Positions 34,635 to 42,598 of a stretch of DNA of 64,000 bases are shown here, in pieces; positions within the stretch are counted from its first letter, which is position 1; every line of letters begins with the position of its first letter. The notes under the pieces are model-generated. The model worked only from the letters and a program-made list of their open reading frames with translations. It ran no database searches and had not been told where the DNA came from. The translations under genes and the position numbers were made by a program. Origin of the DNA: Cohnella luojiensis (lineage in GTDB: Bacteria; Bacillota; Bacilli; Paenibacillales; Paenibacillaceae); assembly GCF_004564235.1 (NCBI RefSeq), contig NZ_SOMN01000001.1:310001-374000 (forward strand). Reading direction: 5' to 3'.

Positions 34635-35279
34635 TTACGCAAACGCCATCCGATATAAAGGAAGCAGCGTACGGAAAGTCTCATCCACTCGATGCAAGAA
34701 GGCTTCGCCGTCCGCAAGAAGAGGATCTCCGCGCTGAATATGAATGCCGCAGGTCAATTCGGCTGCTTTCACTGATTTCAACCGCGACATCAACTCCGCC
34801 AGATCTTCGTCCGATAAGTCGCCATGCGTGAGTCCGGTCGGCACCATATGATCCTTCGACCACACGAAGTGAGCCGGCACGGATTTGCGAATGGAATCCA
34901 GCTCGTTCAACGCTCGTTCAGCGAAAACGTTCTTGTTCGGGCATTCATAGATGATGGCAAATTGCACGAACACATGCGTGGACCACAAACCAATCTGGAA
35001 ATGCGGATGGGCTTTGTACCCCCGCTTGTTGTGGGCGAAAGCGACCCATGAGTCGTTCGGGGGGTTAACCGTCCTTCTCGCATGTTTGGCCACGTGGGTA
35101 AACATCTCATCATCGCACAATTCTCCGAGAGATTTTGAAACGCGTTCTCCAAGCTCGTGGAACTTCGGCCTTACTCTGGAAATTAACGCATCCATACGAG
35201 ACTCGAGCCCTTCAATCTCGAATACCTCGAAGTCGCTATCGTTAAATCCGTTGAATACGTCGGTTACAGCTGCGCTCAT
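34635..35279 (-). CDS. DUF1054 family protein (YktB-like)
   Basis: 214 residues. FNGFNDSDFEVFEIEGLESRM, HVAKHARRTVNPPNDSWVAF, NKRGYKAHPHFQIGLW and HMVPTG match the DUF1054 family (YktB) of unknown function. ATG 35279 has AAGGAG 9 bases upstream; a longer frame to 35330 lacks a site. Confidence 0.9.
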   Translation of the reverse strand: MSAAVTDVFNGFNDSDFEVFEIEGLESRMDALISRVRPKFHELGERVSKSLGELCDDEMFTHVAKHARRTVNPPNDSWVAFAHNKRGYKAHPHFQIGLWSTHVFVQFAIIYECPNKNVFAERALNELDSIRKSVPAHFVWSKDHMVPTGLTHGDLSDEDLAELMSRLKSVKAAELTCGIHIQRGDPLLADGEAFLHRVDETFRTLLPLYRMAFA

Positions 35280-35552
35280 TGATGAATTCTCCTTGCTAAT
35301 GTTTGTTGTTAAAGGTTTGATGCTCGTCACGCGAGTTTAACATGTACGCAAGTTCCGCGCAATGTAAGGGTGATTAGCGAGACTTATCCCGGTTCCGTTT
35401 CTGATTTGGGTTCGTTGTGTAAAAAATAGGAGTGAAAATAGTCAAGAAACCAAGTTGCCAGAACATAAGATGGAGTATAAGATAGAAGTAAGCAACAATA
35501 TTCAGATAATTCGGTCAATATCTCAAGCCATGCGATTAGTGCAGGAGGGGGG

Positions 35553-36158
35553 ATGGCCGTGAACCGCAGTCATGAAGTGGAATATTGCAACCTGGAGCTT
35601 CGTTTTGATCGCCGTCAAATTCAGAATCTGATCCGGGAGCTGATCCAGGAAGGTTATTCGTTGTACTGGAACGAAAGCGATCACCAATTCATCGTATCCG
35701 TCAGGACCGGACGCAAGTTGCTGAAGCTGAGATTCCTAAGGGTGCTCAATCGTTACAAAATGGTAGGAGATTACCTGGTCAAGGATGAAAAGCTGGCGTT
35801 ATGGATCGAGAAGCTCATAGGGGACTCCCGCGGCCACGCCGTCGTAAAAAGGTTTCAAGACCGTCAAGTGCTTAGGATAGAGAATATCATGTTCGGTGAA
35901 ATTATCCGTCTCGTGGAGGTGTCCGGCATGGAACATCGGATCATATTTCAAAAAAGACCGCAGGTTACAGTGGAAGACATGGTGCAGGCGTTTAAATCGA
36001 AGAGAGCCGAGCATCGAGCGGGCGTATTGCGTCTTGAAATCGATTACGAACTAGCTGTGCTTCACGAAGCGCTCGCCAACGATTGGTCCGAGACTGTCGA
36101 AGCGAGCAAATCAAGGCTAAAGGGCATGCGCACGGAAATGCTTCTATTGGAACTGTAA
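35553..36158 (+). CDS. Hypothetical protein, 201 residues
   Basis: Soluble, very charged (many Arg, Lys, Glu), no signal or membrane segment. An N-terminal alpha/beta part (residues about 10-75) is followed by mainly helical sequence, ending in a likely helical hairpin (about 150-201). RLEIDYELAVLHEALANDW reads like a small coiled coil. No family recognised. AGGAGGGGGG precedes ATG (4-base spacing; GTG at 35559 has 10 and may be the true start). Single gene with its own terminator. Confidence 0.72.
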   Translation: MAVNRSHEVEYCNLELRFDRRQIQNLIRELIQEGYSLYWNESDHQFIVSVRTGRKLLKLRFLRVLNRYKMVGDYLVKDEKLALWIEKLIGDSRGHAVVKRFQDRQVLRIENIMFGEIIRLVEVSGMEHRIIFQKRPQVTVEDMVQAFKSKRAEHRAGVLRLEIDYELAVLHEALANDWSETVEASKSRLKGMRTEMLLLEL

Positions 36159-36185
36159 CGTCCAGAGTGAAACCTATAGAATAGG

Positions 36186-36223
36186 AAAGAGGAGCTTCCC
36201 GTGTATGGGGACGCTCCTCTTTC
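36186..36223. terminator. Terminator between convergent genes
   Basis: AAAGAGGAGC / GCTCCTCTTT stem with short T run. Confidence 0.75.
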
Positions 36224-36252
36224 GCGTTATTTCGGTAGTATTAGTTGAATGA

Positions 36253-36786
36253 TTACGCTTGTGCGAATTCCAACTCGACGTGTACTTTGATCGCGTCGCC
36301 GATCAGGATTCCGCCCGTTTCAAGAGCCGCGTTGTAAGTAAGTCCGAATTCGGAGCGGTTGATTACTCCGTCGGCAATGACGCCGAATTTGATATTGCCC
36401 CAAGGATCTTTGGCAGGACCGGCGATTTCGGTATTGAGCGTGATGGATTTGGTAACGCCGGCAATCGTAATATCGCCGGTCAGCTTATAATCTTCTCCGC
36501 CTTTGGATTCGAGAGCCGTCTTCTTGAAAACGATGCTCGGGAACTGTTCGGCATTGAAGAAATCGGGGGATTTCAAGTGTCCGTCGCGTCCTTCGTCCTT
36601 GGTATTGATGCTGTTTACGTCGATCGTGATCGTTGCTTCCAAGGAGGAGAGGTTGTCTGGATCCGCGGATACGACGGCGTCGAATTCGTTAAAGCTTCCT
36701 CGAACGTTCGTAATCATCATGTGACGCACGCTGAAGGTAATACCGCTGTGCGATTTGTCAAGAACCCAATTGTTTGCTGCCATCAT
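36253..36786 (-). CDS. YceI family lipid-binding-type protein
   Basis: 177 residues without signal peptide. WVLDKSHSGITFSVRHMMI, ITIDVNSINTKDEGRDGHLKS, FFNAEQFPSIVFK and INRSEFGLTYN are YceI signatures; the fold is a lipocalin-like barrel that binds isoprenoid lipids in characterised members. Cytoplasmic forms are common in Firmicutes. AAAGGGATG before two consecutive ATG codons. Confidence 0.92.
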   Translation of the reverse strand: MMAANNWVLDKSHSGITFSVRHMMITNVRGSFNEFDAVVSADPDNLSSLEATITIDVNSINTKDEGRDGHLKSPDFFNAEQFPSIVFKKTALESKGGEDYKLTGDITIAGVTKSITLNTEIAGPAKDPWGNIKFGVIADGVINRSEFGLTYNAALETGGILIGDAIKVHVELEFAQA

Positions 36787-36953
36787 TCACACATCCCTTT
36801 ATATTTTATATTTACTATTAAATGATAAGTAAAGAAAAAAAGCAAGAGAAAATATGGAGGCTATTGGAAAATCAAATGAAGGTTTTCATCTTCAAGCAAA
36901 AAGAGTACAATAATCGTATTGCGAAAATTTTGTACTAAAGGATGAAGAAAATC

Positions 36954-38369
36954 ATGTCGAATGCAAACATTGGCGTAGTCGGCTTAGCCGTCATGGGTCG
37001 TAATCTTGCTCTTAATATCGAAAGCCGCGGATATACCGTTGCGGTATATAACCGTTCGAGAGAAAAGACGGACGATTTGTTGAATACGGATGGACAAGGC
37101 AAGAAACTCGTCGCAACTTACTCGGTAGAAGAGTTCGTGAAATCCCTCGAGAAGCCTCGCAAAATTCTGATCATGGTCCAAGCGGGAACGGGAACGGATG
37201 CAACGATCGAATCGCTTATTCCGCATCTGGATCAAGGCGATATCATTATCGACGGCGGCAACGCCTATTTCCCTGACACGCAGCGCCGCAGCAACGATTT
37301 GAAGGCGCAAGGCTTCCATTTCATCGGAACCGGCGTATCCGGCGGCGAAGAAGGCGCGCTTAAAGGCCCGTCAATCATGCCGGGCGGCCCCGAAGAGGCT
37401 TACCGTCTCGTAGAGCCGATCTTGACGGGAATTTCCGCTAAAGTAAACGGGGATCCTTGCTGTACATACATTGGACCGGACGGCGCGGGACACTATGTCA
37501 AAATGGTACATAACGGTATCGAGTACGGAGATATGCAGCTCATTTGCGAAGCTTACCAATTGCTGAAGGACGTTCTCGGCGTTTCCACCGACGAGCTTCA
37601 CAGCATCTTCTCCGAGTGGAACAAAGGCGAGCTGGACAGCTATCTGATCGAAATCACGACCGATATCTTCGCTCAGAAGGATCCTGAGACCGGCAAACCG
37701 ATGGTCGACGTGATCCTGGATGCGGCAGGACAAAAAGGAACCGGCAAATGGACGAGCCAAAGCGCCCTCGACTTGGGCGTTCCGCTTTCCATTATCACGG
37801 AATCCGTGTTCTCCCGTTTCCTCTCCGCGATGAAGGAAGAGCGCGTAGCCGCAAGCAAGGTGCTTAAAGGACCTCGGACCAAGCCTTTCCAAGGCGACAA
37901 AGCCGCGTTCATCGAGAGCGTACGCAAAGCATTGTTCGCGAGTAAAATTTGTTCCTACGCGCAAGGCTTCGCTCAAATGCGCGCCGCATCCGAGGAATAC
38001 GGATGGAATCTGCGTTATGGCGATATCGCGATGATCTTCCGCGGCGGCTGTATCATTCGCGCCCGTTTCCTGCAGAACATCAAAGACGCCTATGACCGCG
38101 AACCGCAGCTTCGCAACCTGCTGCTGGACGAGTACTTCAAAGGCGTTGTGGAAGCCTATCAAGACGCTTGGCGCGAAGTCGTATCCACGGCTATCGCTTA
38201 CGGTATCCCGGTGCCTTCGTTCGCGAGCGCTATCGCTTATTACGATAGCTACCGTTCGGAACGCTTGCCGGCTAATCTGCTTCAAGCTCAACGCGATTAC
38301 TTCGGAGCCCATACGTTCAAGCGCTTGGACAAAGAAGGCTCCTTCCACCACAACTGGATGAATTCTTAA
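36954..38369 (+). CDS. gnd: 6-phosphogluconate dehydrogenase, decarboxylating
   Basis: Oxidises 6-phosphogluconate to ribulose 5-phosphate and CO2 with NADP. About 471 residues. [15 protein letters not shown] (Rossmann GxGxxG-like), NRSREK for the NADP 2'-phosphate, [21 protein letters not shown] and [14 protein letters not shown] with the catalytic Lys-His-Asn. C-terminal [10 protein letters not shown] and [10 protein letters not shown] complete. Start at ATG 36954, with AAAGGA upstream; ATG 36942 abuts that site. Its stop lies 1 base from the convergent gene's stop, leaving no room for a terminator. Confidence 0.96.
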   Translation: MSNANIGVVGLAVMGRNLALNIESRGYTVAVYNRSREKTDDLLNTDGQGKKLVATYSVEEFVKSLEKPRKILIMVQAGTGTDATIESLIPHLDQGDIIIDGGNAYFPDTQRRSNDLKAQGFHFIGTGVSGGEEGALKGPSIMPGGPEEAYRLVEPILTGISAKVNGDPCCTYIGPDGAGHYVKMVHNGIEYGDMQLICEAYQLLKDVLGVSTDELHSIFSEWNKGELDSYLIEITTDIFAQKDPETGKPMVDVILDAAGQKGTGKWTSQSALDLGVPLSIITESVFSRFLSAMKEERVAASKVLKGPRTKPFQGDKAAFIESVRKALFASKICSYAQGFAQMRAASEEYGWNLRYGDIAMIFRGGCIIRARFLQNIKDAYDREPQLRNLLLDEYFKGVVEAYQDAWREVVSTAIAYGIPVPSFASAIAYYDSYRSERLPANLLQAQRDYFGAHTFKRLDKEGSFHHNWMNS

Positions 38370-38370
38370 G

Positions 38371-38664
38371 TTAGTCGCGCGGCAGAAGTTCGCTTAGCAT
38401 CGAGCGGAAGCAGGCGGTTTCGTGGCTGCTTGGGCTGCGCCGATGAAGAAGCAACAAGGCCATATCCGCGAAACAGGCAAAATGGGCAAGAAGCTGTGGC
38501 CGATCGAGCCCCGACCATTCGGGAGCTCTGTCGGCCACTTTTTTCTTAATGAAGCCAAGCGCCCACAGTACATCTTCCCGGCATAACGGGTAAGAGGGGT
38601 CGAGCAGGTGGCGGAGCGGTTGCTCTTTCGGAGCGGTTCGATGATTATCCAATTGCAGCATCAC
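38371..38664 (-). CDS. Hypothetical protein, about 97 residues
   Basis: Reads HLLDPSYPLCREDVLWALGFIKKK ... WSGLDRPQLLAHFACFADMALLLLHRR. Possibly helical. Not recognised. GTG-ATG start pair overlaps a weak AAAGG site. Abuts gnd tail to tail. Confidence 0.52.
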   Translation of the reverse strand: MMLQLDNHRTAPKEQPLRHLLDPSYPLCREDVLWALGFIKKKVADRAPEWSGLDRPQLLAHFACFADMALLLLHRRSPSSHETACFRSMLSELLPRD

Positions 38665-38880
38665 CTTTATCGAACGAAGTGGTTGTACACTATCAAAGTT
38701 ACGGATAAATTCGCCGTTTTATACCTTAGGATCGGTATGCTATGATACAAGTAAAACGGCTTCGACGTCCTTGGGACGTTGGTAAACGTTTGTATCGAGC
38801 GATTAGATGAGTAAAACGACATTGATATTTTTACTTTCTGATCGTGAAAAAGCGTAAAGAGACGGAATGGGGAGCTTCTT

Positions 38881-39417
38881 TTGAACGGAAACGACTCAAG
38901 TCGCAACATCATCATTGTCGGCTTCATGGGCACGGGCAAATCGACGGTAAGCCGTTTGTTGTCCGAGCGTCTAGGTTGGGAGAGTAAGGATACGGACGAG
39001 GAAATCGAAAGATTAGCCGGGCGTACCATCAAACAAATGTTTTCCGAGGACGGAGAGCAGGCCTTTCGCGATTGGGAGAGTCGGGTACTGGAAGATGTGC
39101 TAGTCAGAGGCAAGCAAGTAGTAGCTACCGGCGGCGGAGCCGTGTTGCGGGAGAGTAATCGGCGCGCGATGATGTCCGGGGGATGGGTTATCGCGCTTAC
39201 GGCGGATAAGATGAGCTTGATCCGCCGCGTGACGAGCGCAGTCGCTGCAGGGACAAGACCGCTCTTGGAAGGTGACGCGGAAGATCGAGTCAGGGTCTTG
39301 CTAGAGACGAGGAGAAATGCCTACGACTTCGCGCACGCGATGGTGGACACGTCCAACCGATCGCCTGCGGAAGTTGCGGAGATGCTTATGCGTTGGTTAC
39401 CTCAATCGCGGAATTAA
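38881..39417 (+). CDS. aroK: Shikimate kinase
   Basis: Phosphorylates shikimate; aromatic amino acid pathway. 178 residues. Walker A GFMGTGKST, shikimate-binding DTDEEIERLAGRTI and FRDWESRVL, ATGGGAVL, lid RPLLEGD. TTG start after GGGGAG. The EPSP synthase gene lies only 1.2 kb away with rhodanese and two crcB genes between. Confidence 0.95.
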   Translation: MNGNDSSRNIIIVGFMGTGKSTVSRLLSERLGWESKDTDEEIERLAGRTIKQMFSEDGEQAFRDWESRVLEDVLVRGKQVVATGGGAVLRESNRRAMMSGGWVIALTADKMSLIRRVTSAVAAGTRPLLEGDAEDRVRVLLETRRNAYDFAHAMVDTSNRSPAEVAEMLMRWLPQSRN

Positions 39418-39719
39418 GGAAGATTGGTCCAAGCAAGCATGCCGCCAACGAGATTGGTTGTCCCCTTAAATCCAAGGGACGATAAGTATTGGCAGGCTTG
39501 ATCGCTGCGATAACCGCTGCGGCAGATGAAGATGACTTCTTCATCCTTAGGAATCTGATCTAGTTTATGGGGAACTTGACCTAGAGGCATATGAACGGCT
39601 CCGGGAATCATGCCTTGCGCGACTTCCTCGTCCTCGCGAACATCGATCAGATGGATTCGTTCTCCGGCATCTAGCCGCGATTTTAATTCTTCGACTGTAA
39701 TGGTCGTATAGGAGCTCAT
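39414..39719 (-). CDS. Rhodanese-like sulfurtransferase
   Basis: 101 residues, single domain. LIDVREDEEVAQGMIPGAVHMPLGQV and the active loop ICRSGYRS with catalytic Cys; the domain is complete to AWTNLP. Stop overlaps aroK stop by 4 bases tail to tail. Confidence 0.92.
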   Translation of the reverse strand: MSSYTTITVEELKSRLDAGERIHLIDVREDEEVAQGMIPGAVHMPLGQVPHKLDQIPKDEEVIFICRSGYRSDQACQYLSSLGFKGTTNLVGGMLAWTNLP

Positions 39720-39800
39720 AATCGGCCAACCTTTCCTGAGAATATAGGTTCATCATAAGAAACTGCGCATAGGGCTGTCAATGCAAGGGCGGAGGAAACG

Positions 39801-40181
39801 ATGAAAATCGCAATTGGAATAGCTATTGCCGGCTTTCTTGGAGCTGTCGCTCGCTACGGGGCAGGATTTCTATTTCCGTACGATGCGGGTTCGACCGGTT
39901 TTCCATGGGCTACGCTATTCATCAACTTGTCGGGCTCCTTCTTGCTTGGTTCATTGACCGGATGGCTAATGCGCAGGAATGATCTCGCTTGGCTGGGAGA
40001 GGTGTTCGGTACGGGTTTTCTAGGCTCCTTTACGACCTTCAGCGCCTTTAACGGGCAAATGTGGCAACTATGGGAGCATCATGCTTACGCTCAAGCGATG
40101 TCTTACCTGTTGCTGAGCGCAGTAGGCGGATGGCTGCTCGCGATGGTCGGATTACGATGGGGAAGAGGTAAACCCTTATGA
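39801..40181 (+). CDS. crcB: Fluoride channel Fluc/CrcB, subunit 1
   Basis: Four-helix fluoride exporter protomer, 126 residues. GAVARYGAGF, ATLFINLSGSFLLGSLTGW with the conserved Asn, and GFLGSFTTFSAF with the Phe-box and Na+ site. GGCGGAGG precedes ATG. Pairs with the next gene; overlapping ATGA. Confidence 0.94.
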   Translation: MKIAIGIAIAGFLGAVARYGAGFLFPYDAGSTGFPWATLFINLSGSFLLGSLTGWLMRRNDLAWLGEVFGTGFLGSFTTFSAFNGQMWQLWEHHAYAQAMSYLLLSAVGGWLLAMVGLRWGRGKPL

Positions 40182-40558
40182 ACACCTTATGGTCAGCCCT
40201 CTTAGTCGGATTCGGCGGGTCGATCGGAACGCTCCTCCGTTATGGAATCGGACGCTTGGCCACAGCCAATGGGAAGCCGGGCTTCTACGGAACGTTATTC
40301 GTTAACCTGACGGGATCGCTCGCCATGGGCGTGTTCATAGGACTCCAGCTTGAGCAAGAGCATTTAGAGATATACGCGATTGCTGGAATAGGAATACTGG
40401 GCGGGTTCACGACTTATTCCACGTTAAACGTGCAGAAAGCTACTATGTTCGCGAAGGGACCTAAGCGGACGCTAGTTTTCTATTTGGTCGCAACCTACGT
40501 CGGAGGATTTGTCTTCACCGCTTCCGGAGTTGGATTAGGATATTTAATACATACATAA
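40178..40558 (+). CDS. crcB: Fluoride channel Fluc/CrcB, subunit 2
   Basis: 126 residues. GSIGTLLRYGIGR, GTLFVNLTGSLAMGVFIG and GILGGFTTYSTLNVQ. Differs clearly from subunit 1, so the two may form an antiparallel heterodimer as in other Gram-positive crcB pairs. aroA starts 22 bases later. Confidence 0.94.
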   Translation: MNTLWSALLVGFGGSIGTLLRYGIGRLATANGKPGFYGTLFVNLTGSLAMGVFIGLQLEQEHLEIYAIAGIGILGGFTTYSTLNVQKATMFAKGPKRTLVFYLVATYVGGFVFTASGVGLGYLIHT

Positions 40559-40580
40559 TTTTCAAGGAGCGTGTTCATTC

Positions 40581-41873
40581 ATGGATATGATCGTCACCCC
40601 TACAGGCAAGCTTAAGGGCGAAATTCAAGCGTTATCCTCGAAAAATTATACGACCCGTTATTTGCTCGTATCCGCGTTGGCGGAAGGGACGAGCACGATT
40701 CTTTATCCGGCGCACAGCGAGGACGGAGAAGCGATGCGACGCTGCATCCGCGATTTAGGAGCAGTAGTGGAAGAGGATCCCGAGAAAATCGTCATCACCG
40801 GATTCGGCCGCCATCCGCGGGCTGCCAAGGAATTAAACGTAGGGAATGCGGGTGCGGTTCTGCGCTTTATCATGTCCGTCGCCGCCTTGCTGCCGGAAGT
40901 TCGTTTCGTGAATGCTTACCCGGAATCCCTTGGCAAACGGCCGCATGACGATCTGATCATCGCTCTAGAAAGCATGGGCGTAACCATCGAGCACCAGAAC
41001 GGACGGCTGCCGATGACGATCAAGGGCGGCAATCCGCGCGGCGGCAAAATACAGGTGTCCGGCAACGTCAGCTCCCAGTTCCTAAGCTCGCTTCTGTTCC
41101 TGACTCCTCTTCTGGACGAGGACAGCGAAATCGAAGTGCTGCACGATCTGAAGTCTAAAGTCGTCATCGGCCAAACGCTTGAAGTACTCGCGCAAGCGGG
41201 CATCATCGTGGAGGCTTCCGCCGATCTGATGCATTACCGTATCCCCGGCAAGCAAAAGTACAAAGCTCAAACCTATACGGTACAGGGGGATTATCCCGGC
41301 TCGGCGGCCATTTTGGCGGCGGCATCGGTCACGGAATCCGATGTGGTCGTTCACCGTCTCATGGAGAACAGCAAGCAAGGCGAACGCGCCGTAGTCGACG
41401 TGCTTCGCGCGATGAACGTCCCGTTAACCCACGAGAACGGAATCGTCCACGTGAAAGGGAACGGACGCCTGACAGCAGGCGAGTTCGACGGAGACGAATT
41501 CACCGACGGCGTGCTGGCCATGGTCGCCGCAGCCGTATTCGCGGAAGGAACATCCCGGTTCTATAACGTGGAAAACCTGCGTTATAAAGAGTGCGACCGC
41601 ATTACCGACTACTTAGCCGAGCTGCGCAAAGCGGGTGCCCGCGTCGAAGAAAAGCAAGACGAAATTATCGTCCATGGACGACCCGAGGGCGTAGAGGGAG
41701 GCGTGGAAATAGACGCTCACTTCGATCACCGGGTTATTATGGCGCTCACGATCGTAGGCTTGCGTTCCGCTCGGCCGATCCGCATCAAGGACGCGCACCA
41801 TGTCGCCAAATCGTACCCGATCTATTTCGATCACCTGAAGTCGCTTGGCGCGCAAGTAGAGTGGGTAGACTAA
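40581..41873 (+). CDS. aroA: 3-phosphoshikimate 1-carboxyvinyltransferase
   Basis: Transfers enolpyruvyl from PEP to shikimate 3-phosphate. 430 residues. NVGNAGAVLRFIMSVAALLP corresponds to the GNAGT-type PEP loop with Thr replaced; SGNVSSQFLSSLL binds S3P; YKECDRITDYLAEL and FDHRVIMAL carry active-site acid and His. The variant NAGAVLRF loop differs from the usual NAGTAMRP, a form seen in some Gram-positive (class II-like) enzymes. AAGGAGCG upstream of ATG. Confidence 0.92.
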   Translation: MDMIVTPTGKLKGEIQALSSKNYTTRYLLVSALAEGTSTILYPAHSEDGEAMRRCIRDLGAVVEEDPEKIVITGFGRHPRAAKELNVGNAGAVLRFIMSVAALLPEVRFVNAYPESLGKRPHDDLIIALESMGVTIEHQNGRLPMTIKGGNPRGGKIQVSGNVSSQFLSSLLFLTPLLDEDSEIEVLHDLKSKVVIGQTLEVLAQAGIIVEASADLMHYRIPGKQKYKAQTYTVQGDYPGSAAILAAASVTESDVVVHRLMENSKQGERAVVDVLRAMNVPLTHENGIVHVKGNGRLTAGEFDGDEFTDGVLAMVAAAVFAEGTSRFYNVENLRYKECDRITDYLAELRKAGARVEEKQDEIIVHGRPEGVEGGVEIDAHFDHRVIMALTIVGLRSARPIRIKDAHHVAKSYPIYFDHLKSLGAQVEWVD

Positions 41874-41908
41874 TCCGGATCCAACCAACTTAAGGGAGGC
41901 CATAAACG

Positions 41909-42334
41909 ATGGCATACGTTCACCCGTCTCGCGATGAGATCAAACAGATTCTGCAGGATTCCCAGACGATTGCCGTAGTTGGACTATCCGACGATCCTTC
42001 GAAAACCTCGCACATGGTGTCCGAAGCAATGCAGCAAAAAGGTTATCGAATCATCCCGGTCAACCCCAACGCTTCTTCGATATTAGGCGAAACAAGCTAC
42101 CCTACGCTGAAGGACGTTCCCGTCCCGATCGATATCGTTAACGTATTCCGCCGCCCCGAGCACACGCCCCCCATCGCCGCGGAAGCCGTAGAAGTCGGCG
42201 CTAAGGTGCTATGGCTGCAACTCGGCATATCCAATGAGGAAGCAGCCTCCATCGCCACGGAAGGCGGCCTGCGCGTTATCATGGACCGCTGCATCAAGGT
42301 AGAGGACTCCATCCTCCTCCCGAATGGTAAATAA
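41909..42334 (+). CDS. CoA-binding domain protein (YccU-like)
   Basis: 141 residues. IAVVGLSDDPSKTSHMVSEA, GYRIIPVNPNASSILGETSY, DIVNVFRRPEHTPPIA and LGISNEEAASIA: the Rossmann-like CoA-binding fold of succinyl-CoA synthetase alpha, but alone. Role unknown. AAGGGAGG before ATG. No T-run terminator follows. Confidence 0.92.
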   Translation: MAYVHPSRDEIKQILQDSQTIAVVGLSDDPSKTSHMVSEAMQQKGYRIIPVNPNASSILGETSYPTLKDVPVPIDIVNVFRRPEHTPPIAAEAVEVGAKVLWLQLGISNEEAASIATEGGLRVIMDRCIKVEDSILLPNGK

Positions 42335-42389
42335 TCTTTTTATTAAAAAATAGGCAATGTAAAATAGCTGAATTAAAATGTAAACGAGT

Positions 42390-42548
42390 ATATAGATAAT
42401 CATAAAAAGAACAGAGATATACCTCCTGTAAGAGTTTACGTCCGCCTCTTGTAGCCCATTTCCACCTTGTAATCTCATCAGGCAATGGGCGGAGAGGAAG
42501 CGGCTGGAAGGAGGTATATCGGCGTTCTAAATCTGTGATTATCTATAT
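42390..42548. repeat. Nested inverted repeat, 159 bases, upstream of the PTS operon
   Basis: Three nested pairs: ATATAGATAATCA (42390-42402) / TGATTATCTATAT (42536-42548); AGAAC / GTTCT; GATATACCTCCT (42416-42427) / AGGAGGTATATC (42509-42520). The interior holds GCCCATT / AATGGGC. It ends about 50 bases before the PTS start. It could be a folded leader RNA or a small non-autonomous mobile element. Confidence 0.65.
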
Positions 42549-42598
42549 CTTTCGTTTAAAATGAATTCATTATTTTCCATCGGAAAGGAGGGGGTTAC

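Noticed and set aside
37371-38351. 326-codon open frame on the minus strand
   Set aside because: Antisense to gnd, which is unmistakable; no ribosome binding site.
38755-38775. cre site GGTAAACGTTTGTA upstream of aroK
   Set aside because: Three mismatches to consensus and no reason for catabolite control.
39720-39800. Fluoride riboswitch before crcB
   Set aside because: No GGCGATG-type aptamer core or pseudoknot partners seen.
42335-42598. GlcT-type antiterminator site before the PTS gene
   Set aside because: No overlapping terminator with T run, and no recognisable antiterminator core; the palindrome is reported separately.
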